From the NCBI GenBank assembly GCA_948469295.1, contig CAOKLK010000043.1, positions 1-6,324 on the forward strand: a DNA stretch of 6,324 nt, in the 5' to 3' direction. This DNA is from an uncultured Mycoplasmatota bacterium (GTDB lineage Bacteria > Bacillota_I > Bacilli_A > RF39 > UBA660). Of this stretch, positions 1 through 5,284 are shown in pieces. The translations under genes were made by a program, and so were the position numbers. The notes below the pieces were generated by a model. The model was not told the DNA's origin and made no database searches. It worked only from the letters and a program-made list of their open reading frames with translations. Each line of letters starts with the position of its first letter. The first letter of the stretch is position 1.

Positions 1-72
1 TAGTTATCTTCCATTTTGGCTGTAAATACTAACATATAAATCTCAAAAATACAAGAAAATAAAGAAAACTAT

Positions 73-101
73 TTGACATTTGTCATAACTTCATTTATAA
101 T
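73..101 (+). promoter_or_regulatory. Sigma-A promoter of the infC-rpmI-rplT operon
   Basis: A perfect -35 hexamer TTGACA (73-78) and a perfect -10 hexamer TATAAT (96-101) are separated by exactly 17 bases. Transcription should start near 107-109, leaving an untranslated leader of about 145 bases before infC. A 12-base inverted repeat, TGACA-TT-TGTCA (74-85), overlaps the -35 box; it may be a coincidence or a small operator. Confidence 0.88.
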
Positions 102-107
102 GAATAT

Positions 108-254
108 CGTTATGAAAAAGGGAAGCAATGGATCCACCATTCACCTGATATCGGATTAGATATAGGTAATAAAGCCAAAACAATGGAAGTGTGAATTTGA
201 AAAGGTGAGGTGGATGAATAGTCTGCCTTTTATAATGTATGGAGGTGCATTTAT
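108..254 (+). promoter_or_regulatory. Structured 5' leader of the infC operon, candidate L20 leader/attenuator
   Basis: Two pairings compete here. The long-range stem joins 132-138 (ATCCACC) to 209-215 (GGTGGAT) and 141-146 (TCACCT) to 203-208 (AGGTGA), with a two-base bulge at 139-140, giving 13 base pairs. The local hairpin joins 207-214 to 222-229 around a 7-base loop and is followed by UUAUAAU, so it could act as a weak terminator. The same bases 207-214 are used in both, so only one can form. A small hairpin, ATATC/GATAT (148-152/159-163), sits inside the long-range stem. In Bacillus subtilis, L20 represses infC-rpmI-rplT through a leader of this kind by premature termination. The match here rests on position and folding by eye, and the U-tract is poor, so blocking of translation rather than termination is an alternative. 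Confidence 0.6.
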
Positions 255-258
255 ATAG
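214..258 (+). CDS. Possible 14-codon leader ORF overlapping the infC start
   Basis: This short frame begins at ATG 214 and encodes MNSLPFIMYGGAFI before a TAG stop at 256-258. It has a good purine-rich ribosome binding site, AGGTGAGG (203-210), a few bases upstream of the ATG. Its stop codon overlaps the proposed AUA start of infC (255-257) by two bases, which would place a terminating ribosome on the infC start. Its ribosome binding site and start codon lie inside both alternative leader stems, so leader folding would also control it. No family is recognisable at this length, and it may be a chance ORF whose apparent Shine-Dalgarno sequence is really a structural part of the leader. Confidence 0.35.
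   Translation: MNSLPFIMYGGAFI
241..257 (+). promoter_or_regulatory. infC ribosome binding site and non-canonical start
   Basis: GGAGG (241-245) is the only good ribosome binding site near the start of the IF3 reading frame. It lies 9 bases before ATA (255-257) and 3 bases before ATT (249-251), so ATA is better spaced. From the in-frame TAG at 219-221 down to the first ATG at 312 there is no ATG, GTG, TTG or CTG in this frame. Confidence 0.7.
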
Positions 259-785
259 CAAATAACAAAAGTGACCTAAAAGTCAATGAAGAAATAAGAG
301 TTGCAGAATTAATGGTAATTGGACCAAATGGGGAACAAATGGGAATCAAAAGTATAGATGATGCCTTAACCCTTGCAAATTATGCAGGTCTAGACTTAGT
401 TTTAATGAGTGGAAATAGTACTCCCGCAGTTGGAAAAATTATGGATTACAACAAATTTAAATACGAAAAACAAAAAAAACAAAAAGAAGCTCAGAAAAAA
501 CAAAGAGAAACCAATAAAGAAATCAAAGAATATCGACTTTCTGTTGTCATAGATATTGGAGATTTTGAAACTCGTGCAAAAAATGCTCATGGATATTTAG
601 AAAAAGGTCATAAAATAAAAGCCCAAGTTCGCTTTAAAGGAAGACAAATGGCTCATCCAGAATTAGGTCGCGAAGTATTAGAAAAATTTGCTGAAAAACT
701 AAGTGATGTAAGCACTATTGAAACGGCTCCTAAAATGGAAGGACGTATCATGCATATGATCTTAGCTCCAAAAAAAGAAAAATAA
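255..785 (+). CDS. infC: Translation initiation factor IF-3 (non-AUG start)
   Basis: IF-3 binds the 30S subunit, prevents premature joining of the 50S subunit and checks the start codon and initiator tRNA. From the AUA at 255 the protein has 176 residues, the usual IF-3 length. The N-terminal domain shows VNEEIR (10-15), NGEQMGIKS (25-33) and KIMDYNKFKYE (61-71). A lysine-rich linker helix follows, then the C-terminal domain with VRFKGRQMAHPELG (125-138) and KMEGRIMHMILAP (160-172). Starting at the first ATG (312) would delete the conserved VNEEIRV segment, so a non-AUG start is required; AUU at 249 would add two residues. Many bacteria use AUU for infC, because IF-3 rejects non-canonical starts and so limits its own synthesis. 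It is the first gene of the operon, 18 bases before rpmI, and lies under a probable L20-responsive leader. Confidence 0.95.
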   Translation: MANNKSDLKVNEEIRVAELMVIGPNGEQMGIKSIDDALTLANYAGLDLVLMSGNSTPAVGKIMDYNKFKYEKQKKQKEAQKKQRETNKEIKEYRLSVVIDIGDFETRAKNAHGYLEKGHKIKAQVRFKGRQMAHPELGREVLEKFAEKLSDVSTIETAPKMEGRIMHMILAPKKEK

Positions 786-803
786 GAAAGAAGGAAGTTT
801 AAA

Positions 804-1001
804 ATGGCAAAAGGTGCAAAACAAAAAACACACAAAGCTAGTAGTAAAGTGTTTAAAAAGAAAAAAAATGGAAGTTTAACTTATAAAGCATCTGGAGGAA
901 ATCATCAAACAAATAAAGATACTCCAAAACAAATTAGACAAAGAAGAAGAAAAGGAATACTTAGTAAAGGAGAAGCTGACAGACTAAAATCTGTCATCTA
1001 G
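804..1001 (+). CDS. rpmI: 50S ribosomal protein L35
   Basis: This is a small, strongly basic protein of the large ribosomal subunit. Its 65 residues match the usual size of bL35. The N-terminal KTHKASSKVFK (8-18) is the family's conserved KTH...K.FK region, and the C-terminal half carries an arginine/lysine cluster (QRRRKG, 46-51) followed by a short helix ending at the C-terminus. There is no CXXC pair, so this is the zinc-free type. AAGGA (791-795) lies 8 bases before the ATG. It sits between infC and rplT in the universally common order, 18 and 15 bases from its neighbours, and is almost certainly cotranscribed with them. Confidence 0.96.
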   Translation: MAKGAKQKTHKASSKVFKKKKNGSLTYKASGGNHQTNKDTPKQIRQRRRKGILSKGEADRLKSVI

Positions 1002-1016
1002 TAAGGTGGTGTAACA

Positions 1017-1568
1017 ATGGCAAGAGTTAAAGGTGGAACTGTTTCAAAAAACAGACGTCGTAAAGTATTAAAACAAGCAAAAGGATATTTTGGATCAAAA
1101 CATAGATTATATAAAACAGCTCAAGAACAATTATTCCATAGTGGAGCTTATGCATATCGTGATAGAAAACAAAACAAAAGAAACTTTAGAAGACTTTGGA
1201 TTACTCGTATCAATGCTGCATGTAGAATGAATGATATTAGTTATTCCAAATTTATGAATGGTCTTAAAATTGCAGGAATCGAAGTAAATAGAAAAATGTT
1301 ATCAGAACTTGCAATTGATAATGAATCAGCATTTACTGACTTAGTAAAAATAGCAAAAGAATCATTAGCAGCAGGAAAAAAAGTAGAAAAGAAAGCAGAA
1401 CAACCAAAACCTGAAACGAAAAAAACAGTAGAAAAAGAAGAAAAAGTATCTGAAAAAAAAGACTATAATGCAATGACCTTAGCAGAATTAAAAGCTGTAG
1501 CAAAAGAGCAAAATATAAAAGGTTATAGCACCATGAAAAAAGAAGAATTAATTGAAAATTTAAAATAA
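1017..1568 (+). CDS. rplT: 50S ribosomal protein L20 with C-terminal Rho-N/SAP-like extension
   Basis: L20 binds 23S rRNA early in 50S assembly and in Firmicutes also represses this operon through the infC leader. Residues 1-118 are a normal L20: [19 protein letters not shown] at the start, [18 protein letters not shown] (21-38), the basic [18 protein letters not shown] stretch (45-62) and the globular end [20 protein letters not shown] (64-83). The protein does not stop at the usual 117-120 residues. A Lys/Glu/Pro-rich, probably disordered linker (about 119-148) leads to a second small domain (150-183) with the pattern [19 protein letters not shown] then [10 protein letters not shown]. That helix-loop-helix resembles the Rho N-terminal/SAP-type nucleic-acid-binding fold. 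The extension is in frame with no sign of a frameshift. AAGGTGG (1003-1009) is the ribosome binding site, 7 bases upstream. A strong terminator follows directly. Confidence 0.96.
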   Translation: MARVKGGTVSKNRRRKVLKQAKGYFGSKHRLYKTAQEQLFHSGAYAYRDRKQNKRNFRRLWITRINAACRMNDISYSKFMNGLKIAGIEVNRKMLSELAIDNESAFTDLVKIAKESLAAGKKVEKKAEQPKPETKKTVEKEEKVSEKKDYNAMTLAELKAVAKEQNIKGYSTMKKEELIENLK

Positions 1569-1580
1569 TAAAAAATATGA

Positions 1581-1616
1581 AAAATCAAGGAGTTTATCGA
1601 AACCCTTGATTTTTTT
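1581..1616 (+). terminator. Intrinsic terminator of the infC-rpmI-rplT operon
   Basis: AAAATCAAGG (1581-1590) pairs with CCTTGATTTT (1604-1613). After one bulged A, GTTT (1592-1595) pairs with AAAC (1600-1603) around an ATCG loop. The 14-pair stem runs into seven T residues (1610-1616). This is a strong, unambiguous rho-independent terminator 12 bases after the rplT stop. Confidence 0.93.
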
Positions 1617-1664
1617 GTGTAATTATAAATTGCTCCTCAAGATTGTCTTTATTGTAAAAGTATA

Positions 1665-1673
1665 TGTTATAAT
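1665..1673 (+). promoter_or_regulatory. Extended -10 promoter of the Ppx/GppA-like gene
   Basis: TGTTATAAT is an extended -10 element with a consensus TATAAT (1668-1673). The upstream region has only a poor -35 (TTGTCT at 1643-1648, 19 bases away), as is usual for extended -10 promoters. The predicted start lies almost on the GGAGG ribosome binding site (1681-1685), so the mRNA leader would be very short. Confidence 0.65.
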
Positions 1674-1692
1674 AATATTAGGAGGAAACATT

Positions 1693-2583
1693 ATGTTTGA
1701 AAAATATGGAATCATTGAAATAGGGAGTAATAATACCAAAACACATATTTACGAAAATGATAAAACAATATATGAAAAAACAACTACCATTGAATTTAAA
1801 AAAAATTATAAAAAGAATGGCTCAATATGTGATACAGATTTAGAAAAACTATTTGAAGAAATAAATAAGGCGTTAGAAATTACTGAAAATATTCATATAT
1901 ATGGATGTAGTATATTTAGAAATATAAAAAAAATGGAGTTAGAACAAATTAATAATTCTTTAAAAGATAAATTTAACTTAATAATAGAAGTCGTATCTCA
2001 AGAAGAGGAAGCAATTCTGACAGCAAAAGGATGTTATCAAAATATTAATTATGATAAACCAATTTGTATTTTCATTGGTGGAGGAGGATCAATTGAATTA
2101 ATATTTGTTAAAAATCAAAAAATATTTGGACGTAAATTTTATGATTTTGGAGTAGTAGATATCACAAACACCTTTCCAGAATTAAAAGAAGATATTCCAA
2201 AAGTTACATTTGATGAAGTAACAAAATATGTGGATTCCATGCTTGGGGATTTAGAATATCAGGCCTCTGTAATCGTGCTTGCAGGTGGAGATCATTTATA
2301 TTGGTTTCATAATGCTTTATATGAAATGGAAGAAAATACTTTATATATAAGTGATCGACAAAAATATATGATTAAAACGGAAAAAGTAGATGTATATGAT
2401 CAAGATATGATGGTGACTTCATTAGACGCAATAAGAAATAGAAGTGATAACAAAGCGTGGTTTGATGGTGCAAGAGCAATGAGAATCATCGTAAACTTAA
2501 TAACTCATAAAGTCGGAGCGGATATAATGATTCCTACAAATATTAATATGGAAGATGGTTTAAAAAATAAATGGAAAAACTAA
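1693..2583 (+). CDS. Divergent Ppx/GppA-family phosphatase-like protein
   Basis: The 296-residue product has the size and motif order of the Ppx/GppA domain (actin/Hsp70-like ATPase fold), whose members hydrolyse polyphosphate or pppGpp. The motifs seen are IEIGSNN (8-14, phosphate-1 loop), VSQEEEA (101-107, the region holding the catalytic glutamate in Ppx), GGGGSIEL (129-136, phosphate-2 loop), LAGGDH (196-201) and a C-terminal NINMEDGLKN. Two usual phosphate/metal-binding aspartates are changed: the one in IDxGSNS is Glu9, and the one before GGGS in DIGGGS is Ile128. Activity may therefore be altered or absent. The start at 1693 is chosen because GGAGG lies 7 bases upstream; a longer reading begins inside the preceding terminator. 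The gene is monocistronic, with its own promoter and terminator. No signal peptide or membrane segment is seen, so it is probably cytoplasmic. Confidence 0.8.
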   Translation: MFEKYGIIEIGSNNTKTHIYENDKTIYEKTTTIEFKKNYKKNGSICDTDLEKLFEEINKALEITENIHIYGCSIFRNIKKMELEQINNSLKDKFNLIIEVVSQEEEAILTAKGCYQNINYDKPICIFIGGGGSIELIFVKNQKIFGRKFYDFGVVDITNTFPELKEDIPKVTFDEVTKYVDSMLGDLEYQASVIVLAGGDHLYWFHNALYEMEENTLYISDRQKYMIKTEKVDVYDQDMMVTSLDAIRNRSDNKAWFDGARAMRIIVNLITHKVGADIMIPTNINMEDGLKNKWKN

Positions 2584-2597
2584 ATACATATGATTTC

Positions 2598-2622
2598 GTA
2601 CTATGCAATGCATAGTATTTTT
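2598..2622 (+). terminator. Small intrinsic terminator after the Ppx/GppA-like gene
   Basis: TACTATG (2599-2605) pairs with CATAGTA (2611-2617) around a CAATG loop and runs straight into TTTTT (2618-2622), with ATT following. The stem is short and AT-rich, so termination may be incomplete, but its position 15 bases after the stop codon fits. Confidence 0.7.
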
Positions 2623-2674
2623 ATTAGACAAAAAGTTTACAAAAAATGGTAAATTAATTTTTATAGTTATTTTC

Positions 2675-2703
2675 TTGCAGTTTATAAAAAAAAACTGTAT
2701 AAT
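2675..2703 (+). promoter_or_regulatory. Sigma-A promoter of ftsA-ftsZ
   Basis: TTGCAG (2675-2680) and TATAAT (2698-2703) are 17 bases apart, so the -10 and spacing are ideal and the -35 is close to consensus. Transcription should start near 2710, about 27 bases before ftsA. An inverted repeat, CAGTTT (2678-2683) and AAACTG (2692-2697), fills the spacer and overlaps the -35 end, and may be a repressor-type operator. Confidence 0.82.
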
Positions 2704-2736
2704 TACTAATAGAATAAAAAATAGGAGAGCATACAA

Positions 2737-3981
2737 ATGAGAAAAATCATTGCTAGTATAGACATGGGTTCAAACAGTTTGAAATTGGTAGTAGGCGAAT
2801 TTATGCGAAATAAATTAAATATTTTAGCAGTTTCAGAATGTATATCAGAAGGAATTCAAAAAGGTTATGTAACAGATCCTAAACTGGTAATGGAGTCACT
2901 AAAAGAAGTATTTTCTCGTGCTGAAGATGTCATTGGAATGCCAGTAAGAAAAGTAATAGCAACAGTTCCAAGCCAAGATGCAAACTTTCAAATAAGTGAA
3001 GGAATGACCTCTATTACCAATAGTGAACACATTGTAAAAAGCAATGATATCATTAGAGCAATGCAAGCGTCCAGTTACAATAAAATTCCTGAAAATGAAG
3101 AATTAGCTGCTTTAATACCAGCTGGATTCAAAATTAATGAAGAGGAAACTCTTTCCAATCCGTTAAATGTTCCCGCTGAAAAATTAAGTGTAAAAACCGT
3201 ATTAGTAACAGTTCCGAAAAGAAATGTGCATCCTTTAATTGACTGTATTGAAAAAATTGGTGTGAATGTCATAGATATAGCCTTATCTTCCTTAGGAGAT
3301 TATTTCTGTTTAAAAAATGAAACAACAAAAGAAAAAACAGGTGCTTTTATAAATTTAGGAAAAGACACAACTACAATTTCTATATTTCATAAAGGAATCT
3401 TATTAAATACCGCTGTGTTAGAACTTGGAGGACAAAATATTGATAATGATCTAGCTTTTGTTTATAAAATCAATAAAAAAGAAGCCAAAGCCATCAAAGA
3501 TAATTTATGTCTAGCTCACAACCGTTTATCAAGTCCTTCCAATACAATAGAATTAACAAATCAACTGGGAGAAAAAATAAAAATAAACCAATATGAAGCA
3601 AGCAGTATTGCAAGTAGCAGACTAGAAGAAATTTTGAAGTTAGCAAAAAAACAAATTAACCACTTAACAAAGAAAGAAATTCATTATATAATGATAACAG
3701 GAGGCTTGACCGAAATGAAAGATTTTTCTCTTTTAATAGAAGAAATTTTTGGACATCAAGTAAAAATAGCATCCACTCCCTACATTGGAGCAAGAAATAA
3801 TAAATATGGTGCTTCTGTAGGATTAATAAAGTATTATGAAAATAAATTGCGTTTAAGAAATAAAGATTTTTCTATTTACAGCCTAGAAGAGCAAGAAGAG
3901 TTAAGTGGAATTGGACATAAAATTAACTTTTCAGAAAATTCTGTTTTAGGAAAATTATTTGGTTACTTTTTTGACAATTAA
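2737..3981 (+). CDS. ftsA: Cell division protein FtsA
   Basis: FtsA is an actin-like ATPase that tethers FtsZ filaments to the inner face of the membrane and recruits later division proteins. Its 414 residues are typical. The phosphate-1 loop is IDMGSNSLK (8-16); the FtsA-specific 1C subdomain should span roughly 84-160; the phosphate-2 loop is INLGKDTTTISIF (205-217); and the adenosine motif is ITGGLTEM (320-327). The last 13 residues, SVLGKLFGYFFDN, form the amphipathic membrane-targeting helix expected at the end of FtsA. Oddly, phosphate-2 has Asn206 and GKD where Asp and a glycine-rich turn are usual, so nucleotide binding or hydrolysis may differ. AGGAG (2723-2727) lies 9 bases before the ATG. 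It is followed 12 bases later by ftsZ, whose ribosome binding site begins at the last base of the ftsA stop codon, indicating coupled expression. Confidence 0.94.
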   Translation: MRKIIASIDMGSNSLKLVVGEFMRNKLNILAVSECISEGIQKGYVTDPKLVMESLKEVFSRAEDVIGMPVRKVIATVPSQDANFQISEGMTSITNSEHIVKSNDIIRAMQASSYNKIPENEELAALIPAGFKINEEETLSNPLNVPAEKLSVKTVLVTVPKRNVHPLIDCIEKIGVNVIDIALSSLGDYFCLKNETTKEKTGAFINLGKDTTTISIFHKGILLNTAVLELGGQNIDNDLAFVYKINKKEAKAIKDNLCLAHNRLSSPSNTIELTNQLGEKIKINQYEASSIASSRLEEILKLAKKQINHLTKKEIHYIMITGGLTEMKDFSLLIEEIFGHQVKIASTPYIGARNNKYGASVGLIKYYENKLRLRNKDFSIYSLEEQEELSGIGHKINFSENSVLGKLFGYFFDN

Positions 3982-3993
3982 GGAGGATTTTTT

Positions 3994-5043
3994 ATGGACG
4001 GATTAAAATTAGACCCAATCGCAAAAATTAAAGTATTTGGCTGTGGTGGTGGAGGATGTAATGCCGTAAACCGTATGATAGAAGAAGGTGTACAAGGGGT
4101 AGAATTCTATGTAGTAAATACAGATTTACAAGTATTAAACGTATCCAAAGCCAAAAATAAAATTCAAATCGGTGAAAATATAACAGGAGGAAGAGGAGCT
4201 GGATCAAATCCTGAAATCGGAAGAGAAGCAGCCTTAGAAAGCAAAGCATTAATTGAAGAATCAGTAAAAGGTGCAGATATGGTCTTTATTGCTTGTGGAC
4301 TTGGTGGAGGTACTGGTACAGGATCCGCTCCAATTATTGCAGAGATTGCCCAAGAAGCTGGAGCATTAACTGTAGGGATTGTAACCAAACCATTCCGTTT
4401 TGAAGGAAAAAAACGAATGGAAAATGCTTTAATTGGATTAGAAGAATTAAAAAAACATGTAGATACCTTAATCATTATTCCAAATGATAGATTAAGAGAA
4501 ATCATAGACAAAACAACAAGTTTCCAAGATGCTTTTAAAGAAGTAGATAATGTGTTACACCGTGGAGTTCAATCCATTTCAGATTTAATTGCTGTAACTG
4601 GAGTAATCAATCTAGATTTTGCCGATGTCAAAACCGTAATGGAAAAAAGTGGAACAGCCTTAATTGGAATTGGAATGGGAATCGGAGAAAATCGTGCCGT
4701 AGAAGCAGCTCATCAAGCAGTATCCAGTGCACTTTTAGAAACAACGATCGATGGAGCAACGGATGCTATTATAAATATTACGGGAGGAAATACCCTAACT
4801 TTATTTGAAATTGAAGATGCAGTAGAAACAGTTAGAGAAGCAGCAAATAGTGATATCAATATCGTATTTGGAGCCATTCAAAATTCTAATTTAACCGATG
4901 AAGTAATCGTAACCGTTATAGCAACTGGATTTGATGGAAAACATGAAGAAGAAGACGATGAACTACCAAAAAGAAGAACAAGTAGCTCTATGGATAACGA
5001 ATATGATATTCCACCATTTTTGAGAACAAGAGATGATTTTTAA
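3994..5043 (+). CDS. ftsZ: Cell division GTPase FtsZ
   Basis: FtsZ is the bacterial tubulin that polymerises with GTP into the Z-ring at midcell. The 349-residue protein has every landmark: [15 protein letters not shown] (15-29), VNTD (41-44), the tubulin signature [13 protein letters not shown] (101-113), [12 protein letters not shown] (134-145), NDRL (164-167) and the T7 catalytic loop [11 protein letters not shown] (206-216), whose acidic residues are intact. After the globular core comes a short charged linker (about 314-336) and the conserved C-terminal peptide [13 protein letters not shown], which binds FtsA and similar partners. The linker is short compared with the roughly 50 residues common in Bacilli. 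AGGAGG (3981-3986) is a full consensus ribosome binding site. It is cotranscribed with ftsA. No other division or cell-wall (dcw) genes flank the pair in this window. Confidence 0.98.
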   Translation: MDGLKLDPIAKIKVFGCGGGGCNAVNRMIEEGVQGVEFYVVNTDLQVLNVSKAKNKIQIGENITGGRGAGSNPEIGREAALESKALIEESVKGADMVFIACGLGGGTGTGSAPIIAEIAQEAGALTVGIVTKPFRFEGKKRMENALIGLEELKKHVDTLIIIPNDRLREIIDKTTSFQDAFKEVDNVLHRGVQSISDLIAVTGVINLDFADVKTVMEKSGTALIGIGMGIGENRAVEAAHQAVSSALLETTIDGATDAIINITGGNTLTLFEIEDAVETVREAANSDINIVFGAIQNSNLTDEVIVTVIATGFDGKHEEEDDELPKRRTSSSMDNEYDIPPFLRTRDDF

Positions 5044-5089
5044 AAAAGAATTGTTAAATAGTAGATACAAAAAAAGTTAATGAATGATT

Positions 5090-5121
5090 AAGCTAATGTC
5101 GATTAGGCAATAGCTTTTTTT
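5090..5121 (+). terminator. Intrinsic terminator of ftsA-ftsZ
   Basis: AAGCTA (5090-5095) pairs with TAGCTT (5111-5116). After an A-A mismatch, TGTC (5097-5100) pairs with GGCA (5106-5109) around a GATTA loop. Seven T residues (5115-5121) follow. The stem has ten pairs, including one G-T wobble. Confidence 0.85.
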
Positions 5122-5123
5122 AT

Positions 5124-5187
5124 CTTTTCTTTAAGGAAAATGCATTATACACACTACGCCTTTATAATTTAAAGAAAAGGCTTTTCC
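5124..5187. repeat. Inverted-repeat block downstream of ftsZ, possible backup terminator
   Basis: CTTTTCTTTAA (5124-5134) and TTAAAGAAAAG (5169-5179) form a perfect 11-base inverted repeat 34 bases apart. A second set of pairings competes with it: GCCTTT (5158-5163) with AAAGGC (5176-5181), followed by TTTT, and GGAAAA (5135-5140) with TTTTCC (5182-5187). The first could not form together with the second. It lies after the main ftsZ terminator and before the next promoter, so a second terminator or a boundary element is the simplest reading. Confidence 0.5.
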
Positions 5188-5221
5188 ATTAATTTATGAT
5201 TCTAAAATGTAGTATAATTAT

Positions 5222-5230
5222 TGTTATAAT
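5222..5230 (+). promoter_or_regulatory. Extended -10 promoter of the surface-protein gene
   Basis: TGTTATAAT (5222-5230) is an extended -10 element. A second TATAAT lies at 5213-5218. Neither has a recognisable -35 at the right distance. The predicted leader is about 48 bases and contains the inverted repeat AGTAAA (5237-5242) / TTTACT (5252-5257). The ribosome binding site is weak (AAGTGAG, 5270-5276), suggesting modest or regulated translation. Confidence 0.5.
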
Positions 5231-5284
5231 AGATTAAGTAAATAAATTCGGTTTACTAGGGCATAATAGAAGTGAGTGATATTT

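Noticed and set aside
1..14. A possible divergent gene start on the minus strand (CAT at 12-14)
   Set aside because: Only four codons are visible, with no ribosome binding site or convincing promoter in 15-72.
112..159. A 15-codon ORF starting ATG AAA AAG in the infC leader
   Set aside because: The predicted transcript starts only a few bases before the ATG, leaving no room for a ribosome binding site, and the frame crosses the long-range stem.
1606..1692. A 29-codon upstream extension of the Ppx/GppA-like gene, beginning at ATG-like context in frame from 1606
   Set aside because: It begins inside the rplT terminator stem, has no ribosome binding site, and would run across the gene's own promoter. 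The start at 1693 has GGAGG at the right distance and begins directly with the phosphate-1 strand.
4164..4511. A 115-codon antisense frame inside ftsZ, with similar antisense frames at 402-590, 653-835, 3075-3272 and 4028-4249
   Set aside because: They lie opposite well-supported genes, have no promoter or ribosome binding site of note, and their low-complexity or hydrophobic translations are what the opposite strand of such genes yields.
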